Source: Chamaecrista fasciculata (lineage: Eukaryota; Streptophyta; Magnoliopsida; Fabales; Fabaceae). Taken from it: DNA of 64,000 bases. The first letter of the stretch is position 1; every line of letters begins with the position of its first letter. The DNA lies in contig QANZ01039163.1 of assembly GCA_003254925.1 (NCBI GenBank), forward strand, positions 1 to 64,000, given 5' to 3'. The notes under the pieces were generated by a model that worked only from the letters and a program-made list of their open reading frames with translations, was not told the origin of the DNA and searched no databases. The translations under genes were made by a program, and so were the position numbers. This document shows positions 33,862 to 51,607 of this stretch, piece after piece.

Positions 33862-36147
33862 TTATCTTCTCTTATTCTTGCTCCCCAACATGAGAGTCAC
33901 GTAAAACAGGAATCTGAAGAAGAAACCCCAAGCAATGGTAATCCACACACAATTCCATTTATCCAGCTGCGTAATCCCCTGCTGCTTCAGTATATCCACT
34001 CCGGTGGTCACGCACGTCGTGCTCGTAATGTTAATCCCCAACGTATTACTCATACTCTTCAGCAACGCCACCTTCAACGTCTCCGGCACCGATCCCAACG
34101 GCGTATTATCGAACATCTGAGTTCCTCTCACAAAGCATTTCGCCGGCACTACATCGAACTCGTTCTGCAAAACCCCTTCATACGGATACTTCACTAAAGA
34201 AAGATAATGAAACCAAATCCAGTACATAGGGATTCTGTCTCTGCTTATGAAGAATCCACTGAACAGAACGAAGTAAGCCAGAATCGCAACCACCACGGTG
34301 AATCCCAACATCACGTGAGAGACGATTCCTGATAGGAACGTTACGAATGAGTTTCCCGCCCAAAAGGATGCCACCATGGCGAGAAGGTAGAAGAAGAAAC
34401 CAGAGGAGCCGCCGGCGAGTCCCACGGCGGAGAATGTGGTGGCGGCGAATGCCAAAGAGAGGAAGATCAACGAAGGGATTGAGATTATGGAGTGAGCAAG
34501 AACGTAGGAGGATCGACGGTAAGCGTTGTAGGCAGTTTCTCTCATGAAAATGTATCGCTCTTGGAGAAAAACAGGGAAGGCTTCAGCACATGTATAGAAT
34601 GTTGTCGACATCGCAAAAGCGAAGAACCCTAATCTTTCCTGAGCACCTTTCGGTGAATAATCGAGATGCCAGAAAATCGTAGCGAGAATCCCTCCGGTTA
34701 CGAGAACCGCACCCAATCGGATTCCGAACAATTCCGGCATCCTTATAGAATTGATCAGCGAGCGTTTCGCTATCACGGCCATCTCGATCCAGAACGGATT
34801 CGCGAAAGTTGGAACCGACGACGACGATGAATTGAAATTTGAATTGTTTGGCGCGCCGGAGACTAATTTCCCGCGCGAAATGCTAGCGCTAATGGCGTCT
34901 TTGAGTGATACTCTGTTTTTACGAGTGATGCTCTGTTTTTTCTGTGATTGTTGTTGTTGTTGCCATGATTTGTTGAATTCGACTAAGCCTTTGGTTCCAC
35001 CAGGGGTTTCTTCGAGCTCGCGAACTAGGTCAAGAGCGAACTCGGTTCGGTTCTCGTTTTCGGGAATCGGGTGACCGAATTGGGAGAAAAAACCCGGGAG
35101 TGTGGCTGGTGAACCGCTGAAAACGGTTTGACCGTGAGAGAGAAAGATCAACCGGTCTAATAACCCGAGGATTCTGTAACTTGGTTGGTGAATTGACATG
35201 ACGACGATGCTTCCGGATTGAGCGATTCGCTGAAGAACCTTGACGACCATGAAGGCGCTTGTGGAATCAAGTCCTGAAGTGGGCTCATCGAGGAACAAGA
35301 TGATAGGGTCGTGAATAATGTCGATTCCGATGGACACACGGCGGCGTTCTCCGCCGGAGACACCACGGTGGCCCTCGTCGCCGATGACGGTTTTGGCGGC
35401 GTTACGGAGACCTAATTGGTCAATGAGGGCTTGGACTCTGGCTTTCTTGCGGGATTTGGAAAGAGAGCGAGGAAGTCTGAATTCGGCGGAGAACATTAGG
35501 GTTTCTTCGACGGTGAGCATTGGGAAGAGAAGGTCGTCTTGCATGACGTAAGCAGAGATCCCTTTTAAAAGACTCGAATCCAAGCCTTCACCGTTCAATG
35601 TCACTGAGCCTTTCAAGCTTTCTTTAGAGATTCTATTAGCCAGAGCGTCGATGAGTGTGGATTTGCCGGAGCCACTTGCTCCGAGGAAGGCCATGATTTC
35701 GCCGTCGCGTGCCTCGCCGGAGATATCATTGAGAAGAATCTTGGTGCCGTTGATCTTTGCTTGATCAGATTCAGCAGGAGATGGTGGGGTACTCAAAGCG
35801 ACGTCGTTTCGAGAGAAGAGGTTGAAATTGAATTTGCGACGAACTCTGACGCTGTAGGATAAGTTAGTGAAGGAGAGGACAAAGGAGTAAGAAGAAGATG
35901 AAGAAGGAGGAAGTGAAGGGAGGTTGACGACATGGTGGTTGTTGTCGTTTTGAGCTTCTTCGACGCGTTTAAGGAGGTCAGCGAGGGTGGGAGAGGCATG
36001 TTTTTTTGTAGACTTTTGATGAGGAAGTTGCACGAGTTCCATGGATTGTTTGAAGAAGGTGTGTCGTTGGTTGTTGCCGTCGTCGTCGTCGGCCACCACG
36101 GGAACCGCCGACGACAGCGTTTTGGGTGGCGGAGAGGGGCGAGACAT
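33862..36147 (-). CDS. ABCG half-size transporter (ABCG1/2/6/16/20 clade)
   Basis: A single-exon frame of 761 codons, typical of this clade. The nucleotide-binding domain comes first: Walker [10 protein letters not shown] at residues about 156-164, the ABC signature [11 protein letters not shown] at 264-274, and Walker B with [13 protein letters not shown] at about 283-295. A polar linker rich in Gln and Ser follows (residues about 400-460). Then come the six-helix transmembrane domain (for example [20 protein letters not shown]) and the extracellular loop with paired cysteines before the last helix. Half-transporters must dimerise. Clade members in Arabidopsis move suberin and pollen-wall lipids across the plasma membrane. 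Its position beside RS2Z matches ABCG20 next to RS2Z32 and ABCG2 near RS2Z33. The exact substrate cannot be read from sequence. The coding region is GC-rich compared with its surroundings. The start is the first ATG, with a plausible leader. Confidence 0.95.
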   Translation of the reverse strand: MSRPSPPPKTLSSAVPVVADDDDGNNQRHTFFKQSMELVQLPHQKSTKKHASPTLADLLKRVEEAQNDNNHHVVNLPSLPPSSSSSYSFVLSFTNLSYSVRVRRKFNFNLFSRNDVALSTPPSPAESDQAKINGTKILLNDISGEARDGEIMAFLGASGSGKSTLIDALANRISKESLKGSVTLNGEGLDSSLLKGISAYVMQDDLLFPMLTVEETLMFSAEFRLPRSLSKSRKKARVQALIDQLGLRNAAKTVIGDEGHRGVSGGERRRVSIGIDIIHDPIILFLDEPTSGLDSTSAFMVVKVLQRIAQSGSIVVMSIHQPSYRILGLLDRLIFLSHGQTVFSGSPATLPGFFSQFGHPIPENENRTEFALDLVRELEETPGGTKGLVEFNKSWQQQQQSQKKQSITRKNRVSLKDAISASISRGKLVSGAPNNSNFNSSSSSVPTFANPFWIEMAVIAKRSLINSIRMPELFGIRLGAVLVTGGILATIFWHLDYSPKGAQERLGFFAFAMSTTFYTCAEAFPVFLQERYIFMRETAYNAYRRSSYVLAHSIISIPSLIFLSLAFAATTFSAVGLAGGSSGFFFYLLAMVASFWAGNSFVTFLSGIVSHVMLGFTVVVAILAYFVLFSGFFISRDRIPMYWIWFHYLSLVKYPYEGVLQNEFDVVPAKCFVRGTQMFDNTPLGSVPETLKVALLKSMSNTLGINITSTTCVTTGVDILKQQGITQLDKWNCVWITIAWGFFFRFLFYVTLMLGSKNKRR

Positions 36148-36465
36148 TATTGGGGGAGGAGGTATGAGATGTGTGAGAGTGTGTTGAATTGGGTGGTCTT
36201 ATTATAGAAAAGGAGGGAATGGAAATGCATGAGGCATTAAGTGTGATGATGAGAGAAAAAAAAAAAAGAATGGAGGGAGAGTGTGGGAATAGAATAGAGT
36301 TTAGACAAGAGAATGGTGATGTTTGGTAAGTACGTAATTCAAGTTCAGTATACAAACCCCAACCGTTGCAAATCTAATGCTAATTTAAAATTACAAAGAG
36401 TAGGTGAGTGTAGTTGTGCATATTTGCTTTGCTTCATCTTTATCTTCCAAATATAAGATATAAAA

Positions 36466-37238
36466 TGATATACACCCCTCGGGATCACCCCTCGGATCCG
36501 ACGGCGCGGACTCCACCTCGGACCTTTCGGAGGGACTAGTGATATACACCCCTCGGGATCACCCCTCGGATCCGATGGGGCGGACTCCCCCTCGGACCTT
36601 TCGGAGGGACTAGTGATATACACTCCTCGGAATGACCCCTCGGAGTTGTTATCCAAGAACACAAAGGATACCCGACGGAGGGACAACCCAGGCAGGTTCC
36701 CCCTCCCACACTCAAGCATTTAATGCCAAGATATTGGCATTAAATGCCAGGATCCGTGAAAGCACGTGACAGGACAAGAAGGACACGCAAAAGGACTAAA
36801 ACACCCCCTGCGCGCAGACCAAACCATGAAAAGCACTCCTGGCTATCACTGACAACCAGGAGAGAAGGTTGGAAATCCCACCGTACCCTGGCAGTGATAG
36901 CTGTCACCTCAAAAGCAGAAACCTACACCAACCCCCTTTTCCTCACACATCCCGAGTACACCCCTGACGTCTCAGAGAGAGACCTCGTACGAACATGAGA
37001 CAAAAGGGAAGGAGGATAAAAGGAAAAGGGGGGACCTTTTCTAAGGTAACGACTCTCTCTCTCTAAAAAATATTCAAACTCTCCAGCTTTCTCTCACTAA
37101 CTTAAGCATCGGAGAAGAATCGCAGGGAACCCCCTGTGCATTCTCGCTCGCAGGTTCCGACGACCCCCACTGGCCGGAAGCTGCCTTCTACTGTGAACTC
37201 AAGGTTAGATTTGTCCTAATCCAGCTTTGTAGTTTTCA
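36466..37238 (+). mobile_element. Solo LTR, Tat-like, with a triplicated 5' end
   Basis: A 773-bp unit from TGATATACACCCCTCGGGAT to GTAGTTTTCA. It is flanked by perfect 5-bp repeats TAAAA (36461-36465 and 37239-37243). The first 222 bp consist of three 74-bp tandem copies (starting at 36466, 36540 and 36614), each beginning TGATATACAC. The 3' part has ATAAAAGG followed by CTAACTTAAGCATCGGAG and GCAGGGAACCCCCTGTGC, matching the other Tat-like LTRs here. It has no internal region. The intact target duplication and GC-rich state suggest a moderately young event. Confidence 0.88.
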
Positions 37239-37243
37239 TAAAA

Positions 37244-37993
37244 GAAATAGTTAATTTTTCTTATATTTTTGCTATAAATTTTTTAAATAAATTAAATACA
37301 CAAGAGACACAATGTTCCTTCATGGCTATTATTTTTACAATTAATTAATTAAGGAGTAGATGACACCTAGAAGGAAAAGAGCAGTGAATTCTTGTTATTC
37401 ACAATATCCTTACTCAGATAAGGTTGGGAATGTTGTGAAAGAAATGAGACTCTTCCCTCCTTACCCGAAGACAGTCCTAAGGTGTGACTTGGTAGAATTG
37501 ACGTAAAGACTCTTTCGTGTTTAGTCACGATCACTTTAAATAATTAAGTAAGGTAAGGACTTGTTTTTAATAACAAGTTCTTATTCCTTAAATAAGTAAG
37601 ATCATTCGAATGACTAGTGATTGTGACTAGTTAAGACATCTTATTCAATGTTAAGACATCTTACTTGTTTTCATTCGAATGATCCCTTGTCAAGATCATT
37701 CGAATGACTAGTTCTTATTATTTGCTCTAATATTGTCATTGTTTTTATTGATTATTATTTTATTTTATTTCTTTTATTTTGCTCTTGACCTCCAAGCTAG
37801 AACCTACCCGTTCCCGGACACACAACATAAAGTTATAATTCGATTAATAAAAATGAAAAAAAAAACTGAATTTCTTCTTTGTTTTAACAGAGTTATAACA
37901 TCTTATATTGAGTTTCATGTTATTTTCCTACATTTGTCCTATAAAATCAATCAAAGAAATCAAATAAAATGTATTTTTCAATACCCCGTCGAT
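37244..37993. other. Intergenic stretch with three copies of a 12-bp palindrome
   Basis: No gene is seen. The palindrome TCATTCGAATGA occurs at 37602-37613, 37671-37682 and 37696-37707. It is surrounded by repeated words GACTAGT and TTAAGACATCTTA. Purpose unknown; it may be the inside of an unrecognised repeat. Confidence 0.5.
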
Positions 37994-38170
37994 CAGTGAC
38001 GGAGCCAGAAATTCTAACAAGGAGGGGCCAGAAATTTTTTTTTTAACACTAAAGGGGGGCCGTTGGGATTATAATGCATACAATTAAACTATATTAGGAC
38101 TAATTTGTAGTAAATACTGAAATTTTGGAGGGGGCCGTGGCCCCCACCAGCCCCCTTATCTCCGTCACTG
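37994..38170. mobile_element. hAT MITE with 8-bp TSD
   Basis: A 177-bp element beginning CAGTGACGGAGCCAGAAATT and ending CTCCGTCACTG, giving 11-bp terminal inverted repeats CAGTGACGGAG. It is flanked by perfect 8-bp repeats CCGTCGAT (37986-37993 and 38171-38178), the duplication size of hAT elements. It contains a GGGGGCC-rich interior with short inverted segments. Confidence 0.9.
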
Positions 38171-38178
38171 CCGTCGAT

Positions 38179-39693
38179 TTTTTAAAAACCACTTCAGGTC
38201 ACAATTTGAAACGAGTTTGGCGGTCTAATCGTCTAAACTGAGTTATCTTCACTCTCGGATCCTGGTTTAGTCTAATCAGATTTGATCTTCATAAAATTAG
38301 TTTCAGTATCTTATACGAATGAGTATTGACATACAGACCCCACACCACCGTGGGAGAGTTTGGTAGGATGTCAACGTCAAAAAGATACAACATTCAATGC
38401 CCACATTTCTTCTTCATGTAACCAAAATCACTAATTGGATATTGCACGTCTAATGCTGGAACCATTGAGTGACTAAACCAAAGTCCCAACCAAAAATCTA
38501 ACGGCGGATGGAAGAGACGATCATTGATCAATCAATATTCAAATAAATTAATCAAAAAGGTCGCTTGATTTTTTGATTACAGCAAAAAGGTAATTTCATG
38601 GTCGAGTAATTAATTTAACATAAACTGCACGCAGCCAATAGCATATAATAAAATCAATGGTTAAATGTTTGTCAAATGGACGTGTTGGACTACGAAAGCC
38701 ACCTGATTTCATGCAAAGAAAAGAGATCACCACTCACCAACACAGCCTACTAATCCATATTCGGCACGCCTTCGTTTCTTCACGAAACCAAAATGCCACG
38801 ACATACCTCATTGGATGCCAGTTTTCTTATTACTTTCCTTAAATTGTTAATTAACTTGCAGTTTAGGTGTGGGTGTTATATCTACCATCTAATTAATTAG
38901 TCTTCGTAAGAAAAGTGAGAACAACCTGAGGGACAGTTTTAAATATACTCTTCATGATAGAAACCCCAAGATCTTTAATTGTGGTAGTGAGAAGGCTAAA
39001 TATGCCTAGAAATCTGCTCTTCCACAACTAAATTAGTTTGTTTTTTAATCATTACGTACAGTGTTGTTTGGGTTCACCCATGTTTCATGAGTCGTAGAGA
39101 GTGCATACGTTTTTCAATCTAACTCCACCTAATCTGAATTCCTTTTGCCCATAATAGTGTATAACGCCACAAGAGCAAGAGTGACAGTGTGAAACGCAAT
39201 AATCAGCCCAAAAGATGTGTCAACTGTCGAGTAATATAAACTATAAAGTACCAAAATATTTAGCAAGGTTAACTTTCGGCCACATATGAAGTATACATAA
39301 CAAAGTACATGCTTCAATTTGGCAAGGCTCCTCTAATCAAAGTACGAAAACAAGCAAGAGAAAAAAAAAATAAAAGATTCATATCTTCTGTGCTTTTTCA
39401 GAAGACAAAGGTTATATTTTGGAGAAGAGGTTAAAAAAGAAAAGAAAATCTATCGTGTTTTCCCACTTTCAAAATATCGACTATTTTGAAAATGAATCAA
39501 ATGCAAAAGGACAATAATAAATGAAGCAATATATATTATGATGTCTGCAACACCAGCCATTCCTGATGATCACCATAAAATGGGATGTGGGTGACAGAGA
39601 CACAACGGCTCGCTTTGATTTGGGGCCACCACTTCTTCATCAGGCAAACAACTCAATGCTTGATCAGCATCTCTTAAGATTACAAGAACTTGT
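38179..39693. other. Intergenic region downstream of the Ca2+-ATPase
   Basis: AT-rich, with no credible coding frame. The right edge contains the 3' UTR of the ATPase transcript. I see no repeat with readable termini. Confidence 0.4.
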
Positions 39694-45752
<6,059 letters not shown>

Positions 45753-46059
45753 TTAGATCCACCAGAAAAAAAGCCTAGAGAAAACAATTTCCAGACGAAT
45801 CTCTAAGGAACTACAAAATACAAGAAAAAAAAAGACTTACAGTTACCACATCAGAAATTAGAAAAGTCTATACGACCCAATTGAATTTGATGAACCAACC
45901 CAAAGCCCCCAGTTAAAATCCATGACTTCCGAGAAAACGGGAGGAGGCCAAGATTCGATGGGACGGGAAAATCAATGGCAGAATGATAAAAAACCAAACA
46001 GCGAATATGACAAAATTTAATCAAGCAGTACACAATCAAAATTCAAAACACCATACCTA

Positions 46060-47170
46060 CTTTCTACGGCGGCCTCCAGGAACTATATGAGTCGGCGTTT
46101 GTTTCTCAAGAAAATTGAGAGTGAAGAAAAGGGAAAGAAAAATGAGAAAGAGACAGCTTCATTCGAATCCAAGCGTTCAATGGAGTCTCACGCAACGTAG
46201 AGAGTATGGTTTGATGCTTTACCTTACCACTCAACTGTGTATTCTTCGTTCTCTTTTTCTTCTCTCTCGATCTCTCTCAAATTCGATCTCTTCCCGAGAA
46301 TCCCGTCTCTACTCTCTACCACTCTCAGTGCGTAGCGTTATGGTGAATTTAAAGAAATTATAACTAAAGTTAATTAATATTTAACTAAAAAGTTAATTAA
46401 TTTGCAACAGGAAATTTCGTGGTACCTTCCTCGTCTTCTAAGTTCTACCATTACCATCAGATTAATAATCAAACCTCGATTTTAATTCTCTTTACGTTGG
46501 TTTGATAGTGATGACTCGACTAATTAAAAATGTTCTTTTGCTTATGTGTCACTATGTTATTGGCAGAAAGGTCTGCATCTTCTTTTGGCTATTTAAGCCT
46601 TGCAAGTTCTATTCAATATCAATTTAGAATTCGATTTTTAAATTTTCAACTTCTTTGTTTAAAATTTATAGAAATTTATCTATCTATTATTCTATACATG
46701 ATGTCGAATAAACAATTTAATAATAAATAAATAATCTATCTATTTCAACTCTCTAAAGATAGGTTTTTTTAATATTTGAATCTCATATACTTTGGTCATT
46801 TATTTCCAATTATTATCGCACTGTGAACTCTCAGAAATTGTGTGTGTTGATGTGTTCATGTACAACATTCATCACTAAATTTTTTTTGTTGATGTGTTCA
46901 TGTACAACATTCATCACTAAATTTTTTTTTGTTCACAACTATTGAATGCTTTATTCTCATGAAAACTAAATAATGAGCAACGAAATTAATTTCCGTGTGC
47001 AATGTAAATCGAAATTAATATGAGAGTTATGAAAATTTCTTGTCCTCCAAAAAATTCTCTCTTTTATGAGAGTCGAATTTTCTTTCAAACTCTTCCTCAT
47101 AAGAGATCACTTCTATCTTTTATGAGAAATTTCACTCTATTTCATATTAAGGTTATCGGCGGTACCTCTC
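46060..47170. other. ECA1 promoter region and AT-rich intergenic DNA
   Basis: The ATPase transcript presumably begins around 46060-46330, where a CT/AG-rich tract lies. A 42-bp tandem duplication of GTTGATGTGTTCATGTACAA... spans about 46846-46929. No gene is seen. Confidence 0.45.
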
Positions 47171-47359
47171 AACTTTGGCCTTTTGTGGTGGTGCTATTTT
47201 CTATGTGTCTTCTGCGGTGGTAGTTTTCGGTGGTTGTCTTTCCCAGATCTGTGTGCTCTCTGCTCGTGTCCGTGTGTTTTTTGCGACAGGTTTTGTGGCA
47301 GCGGCGTTCTGGATCTGGGATCCTACAACATCGATCTGGTATGGGTTTTTTTTTTGTGT

Positions 47360-47612
47360 TTCCAGTTCTTTAGATGGTTGTAACTTTAATTGGATCATTA
47401 GATCCATTAACTTAGCAGCTGATTGTCTTGCCAATTTGTCTGACAAGAAGATGGGTCATCTTGGATGGATTGCAAATCCCCCACCTTCGTCAGTTGATGT
47501 TTTGTCTAGTGTTGTTGATACAGCGAGGGATTGAATTATTTTGTTGTGTGTTTATGTTGTGCTTGACTTTGTCTTACTTTTAAATGAATTATGTTTTAAG
47601 AAAAAAAAAGAT
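47360..47612 (+). mobile_element. LINE 3' end (5'-truncated copy)
   Basis: The open frame ending at 47534 reads NWIIRSINLAADCLANLSDK and then WIANPPPSSVDVLSSVVDTA. This is the C-terminal end of a plant LINE RNase H domain with its usual proline-rich tail. A 65-bp 3' UTR and a poly(A) run at about 47600-47609 follow, so the natural 3' end of the LINE is present. The 5' part is lost within a few hundred bp, probably near 47170. The target duplication was not found. Confidence 0.7.
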
Positions 47613-47787
47613 AAATATGACTTATTTTAAATTCAACGATCAACTTTGCACAATTAAAACTCGAAACATATATTTGAAACTTAAAAAAATAAAAAAGTGA
47701 ACAAACTAAGTATCTCCATAAATGGATATTAAATTTAGCAAAAATAAATAAATATAATAAAAATCTCTCATAATATAATGGATGCAT

Positions 47788-47941
47788 TTTTTTTGTTGAC
47801 AAAAATTTGAGTGAAGGGATGGCGTCTGAGTACAAGGGTAGGACAGGCTTTCAAATTAAATGAGACATCACTAGGAATCGAATCCAAGTTATATAATTGT
47901 CATAGGCGAAAAGTAACCAAGTGAGTCAAATCTCAATGACA
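47788..47941 (-). mobile_element. tRNA-derived SINE, reverse orientation
   Basis: On the minus strand it shows an A-box-like TGACTCACTTGGTTACT and a B-box-like GGATTCGATTCC, and ends in a homopolymer (T run on the plus strand at 47785-47794). It is flanked by similar 11-bp words AATGGATGCAT (47777-47787) and AATAGACGCAT (47942-47952), two mismatches apart. It is older than the SINE at 369. Confidence 0.65.
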
Positions 47942-48530
47942 AATAGACGCATATTTTAATATTGTACTAAAAAAAATTGTTTATATTTAGTATTACTCAA
48001 AATTTTAAATTAAAAATCTGTTGATTATTTATTGGCCTTAGTGGTAGATTACAAATCAAGTTAGCAAGTACATACAAAATCATCATCGTAATTTGTTTGA
48101 ATTAAAAATAAATAAATCAAATCAAATATTATTTAGACCCATATTTTTTTTTGGTAATAAAATATGGATTTATCTAATATGTGTCCTTATGGCACATTTT
48201 AAGGTTTCTTCTCATTGGTTAGTAGAGCATCTCATATCTTGAAATCTACAAAAATTCATTTAAAAGATAATTTTTAATGTTTGAAAATTCATCCGACCAA
48301 TCAAAAGAAACCTTAACATGTGCCTGAGAAACCCATAAAATATTAACCCATATTTGAAATCTGCATTAAGTTGTATTGTGAGCGTGTGTCCATTTCACTC
48401 GCAATAGCCCATTGATTCACATTGTTATACGTCTTTTTCTCTGTACTTTTTTTCTTGAATCTTGGATCCCAGAGAATTTATGACAGCCAAGCTGTCCAGT
48501 TTTTCGAATTTTAATTTTTTAAAATTTTTT

Positions 48531-48927
48531 GGCTAAAGTGCACTTTTAGTCCCATAATTTTGGCAAAAGTCTCAATTCAATCCTATCACTTTTTTTGTTG
48601 CAATTGTGGTTCCATAACTTATGAAAACGTCTCACCGTTGGTCTCAAACTGATTTTCATCCATTATCTATTGTTAAAGATGATCTGACATGTTGAGTTGG
48701 ATTATGACGTAGCAAATATGGGTGAAGTTATGGCATGGATAAGAATAAGCTTGGGACCAACGGTGGGACGTTTTCAGAAGTTATGCGACCAAAATTGCAA
48801 CAAAAAAAATTATGGGATCAAATTGAGACCTTTGCAAAACTTATGAGACCAAAATTGCAACAAGAAAAGTTATGAGACCAAATTGATACCTTTGTCAAAG
48901 TTATGGGACCAAAAGTGCACTTAATCC
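48531..48927. mobile_element. GGCTAAAGTG-family MULE-like MITE
   Basis: Begins GGCTAAAGTGCACTTTTAGT and ends in the inverted form (ACCAAAAGTGCACTTAATCC). The interior contains AAAGATGATCTGACATGTTG, as in the 25156 copy. The flanks are A/T homopolymers, so the target duplication cannot be judged. Confidence 0.8.
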
Positions 48928-50494
48928 AAAAAATTTTAATTAAGAAAATGGAAAGTTGTTTGTTTAGGTAATTAAGGGAATTCAATAGAGGAAGTAGCAG
49001 CCGTACCTTCGTTGCTTGTAGTGATAAGCTTTGGCGCTATTATTTTAATGTGATTTATTAAGGAACAGAAGCCACAACGAAAGCGAGGGCAATCATCATT
49101 AATTAATGAATTAATTAAATTGCCGAAATGGGTCGTTGTCTGGTGGGATTATACTAATTAAAATTGGCTAATTTTGGATTCCAATATTCCAAGCATATGC
49201 TTCCCCCATTAAGCTACGCTACAAGCTACGGATTTACTTTTCCACTCCATGTGTCCACTATTCTGACTTTTTTCACAAATTAATAATTAACAATTAACAA
49301 TTAACAATTAACAATTAACAATGCTATTCATACTTTCATAGTCATGGAAATTGGAAACTTCAAGCCCATTTGCGTTCACCCCAAAAAGAAAAAGTTGATT
49401 GTACATTATTTGTGGTCAAATTAAATTTGTGGAAATAAAAATAATCATTTAAACAAATGTTTTAAAGTGCTATAGTGAATCAAATTGACAATGCTATACA
49501 CTATGTGATTTTTATTTTTATTCTTGGCCAAAAGAAATACACTATATGATTGTCAACTGACCAGGATGATTATCTGAAGTGAAATAAGAAGATGTACAGG
49601 GATTTAAGGGTACGAAGTGGGGTAGTAGTCAATTGGGTTTGGAAATGGACAAAAAGATCCAAAATATTTGACTAATAAGATGCTTTGTATACTTGGAGGA
49701 CACACCATGTTGTCATAATCTATTCATCCAAACTATGTTCTCACTCTCTCATTTGACCTTTTTCTTGTCTTACATTCTTAATTTCTTATTACAATATTAT
49801 TACAACTGACGGCCGCAAGCTCTTACTTGAGGACACACGCATCTAATAAGTTAATTAATTGTTTTTGTGAATAGACTCAATTTTAGTAAAATTTATTCTA
49901 AACTTATCTATAAATTTTAAAACCGTGTAAACAAATCAAAATATGTTAAGCTCTTAAACACTATAACTTTTTAAAGCCTCTGTTAATTTCTGTTTTTTTT
50001 TTGGTGAAAAATACAAAATGAATAAATTATTAAGAAATCATTTAATAGATAATTGAATTCTTTAAATAGATTCAAATCAGATTATTTATACAGAAATATT
50101 TTATTAAAAGAATAATTTATTTTGTCAATCTCTACACATCAAAGATAATAAGTTTCTAATCAAATTTATTATTTAGTTATTGAGTTTATACTATTTTTTT
50201 TTTTAAAAAAATACGAGACTATTCAATGTTATAATAGTTTTTTGCAAATACAATTTTTAGTGTTTAATTTAATTTGATTGTCAAATCTCATTAGAAGAAA
50301 CAAACAGGCATACTCATTTCTCGGAACCTGAGAATTGAGATAGAGTATGAAAGTTCAACTTATCTTCTAAATTTGAAGGGCAGTTTGTTCTCTTTCGAAT
50401 AATACTTAATAATTACATATGAAAATGATTTGTGTTTGGATAGCATTATTATAACTTATAAATGACCTATAGTTTTTGTTTTATTGGTTTTTCA
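48928..50494. other. Intergenic AT-rich DNA with a 7-bp microsatellite
   Basis: Five tandem copies of ATTAACA at about 49286-49320. Otherwise no gene and no element with readable ends. Two long T/A runs lie near 49990 and 50190. Confidence 0.45.
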
Positions 50495-50740
50495 GGGCTG
50501 TTTGGGAGCAAGAGTGCAATCCAATCTCAATCTCAATCTCAACTTATGAGATGAGATGAGATGATGTTGAAATTAGGATGAGATAAGATTATGTATTGGT
50601 GTTTGGATGGTTTGAGAGAAAATGATGTATAATAGGGTGTGAAATTATATAAAAGGGTATGTAATGATTGTGGTTAGGTGAAATAGGTTGTTGGATTTAT
50701 TTATTTTGTATAGGGGTAGAAATGGTATATGAAATAATGN
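50495..50740. mobile_element. Left part of a non-autonomous DNA transposon
   Basis: Starts GGGCTGTTTGGGAGCAAGAG, with ATGAGATGAGATGAG subrepeats. It then has GGTGTTTGGAT, GTGAAATTATATAAAAGGGT and ATGTAATGATTGTGGTTAGG, the same order of words as in the 33122 element. It breaks at a single N (50740), after which an unrelated MITE starts. The right half is missing, perhaps collapsed in assembly. Confidence 0.55.
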
Positions 50741-51127
50741 TAAGGGTAAAACTATTTTTGGTATCCTTGAAGCATCTGGTTATTTTTAGTTGTACATCCA
50801 TTTTTTTTTTGTCAATTATATCCTCAAAGTATGAGGTTAGTTTTAATTATACTCCCAAAGTATTTTTAGTCAATTATACCCAAAAAAAATTTTTGTATCA
50901 ATTGCACCTTTAATCTTTCTTTTTTATCAATTGTACCCCTAAATTGGGAGGTATTTGGGGGTACAATTGACTTAAATGTGAACCATGGAAAGTATAATTA
51001 ACTAAAAAAACCTTTTGGGTATAACTCAAACTGGCCCCATAATTTAGGGATACAATTAACTAAAAAAAACTTTGAAAGTATAACTAAAAATTACCATATA
51101 CTTTGGGAGCAACAATAGTACTTTTGC
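50741..51127. mobile_element. Foldback MITE, diverged inverted repeats
   Basis: The left arm TTAAGGGTAAAACTATTTTT pairs imperfectly with the reverse complement of the right end (TTAGGCAAAAGTACTATTGT). The interior repeats 'gtacaattgac / gtcaattatacc' phrases in both orientations. The left flank is lost at the N, so no target duplication is readable. Confidence 0.5.
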
Positions 51128-51138
51128 CTAACTTTTAG

Positions 51139-51607
51139 TGATAAACGAAAGTATGGGTAGAGTCTTACCTTAGTTCGTCGAGTGAGTTACTTGGCTAAGT
51201 GATTAAGTGATCTGGTTGAAATGTCACAGGGGTGGCCCTGCAAAAGAGATTCTGATGCTCAAGTTAGTAGGAGATCAGAGTGTTTGAGAGTTTAGAGATG
51301 ATAGAGTAACTAACCTGACTCCGGGCTTATAATGAAGTATTTATAGAGAAAAATGGTTAATGACTTAGCGAAATTATGGGAATATGGATCCCCAAAATCT
51401 CGGAGCTAAATAGTGGGCATAGAGTCGTTATGGGTTGTGCAACGAGTCCGCGATATTGGGGAGTCGGGTTCCTGATATCTCAGAGTAGAGTGGTTTACCA
51501 AGTCTAGGGAAGCCGGACGATTGACCTATGTGCTCTGATAGGGGCGAGCGAGCGACCTAGGAGCAACAATGGACTAGCGAGCGAATAACCCAAAATCATA
51601 TATATCA
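51139..51607 (-). mobile_element. Solo LTR, Tat-like, minus orientation
   Basis: Read on the minus strand it begins TGATATATATGATTTTGGG and ends GTTTATCA, like the LTR at 14278. It includes CTCTATAAATAC, then CTAACTTGAGCATCAGA and GCAGGGCCACCCCTGTGA. The 5-bp flanks are TTTAG (51134-51138) and TTTAT (51608-51612), one mismatch. Length is 469 bp. No internal sequence adjoins. Confidence 0.75.

Noticed and set aside
36345-36719. 124-codon minus-strand frame with repeated segments
   Set aside because: It is the translation of the 74-bp tandem repeats in the solo LTR, not a gene.
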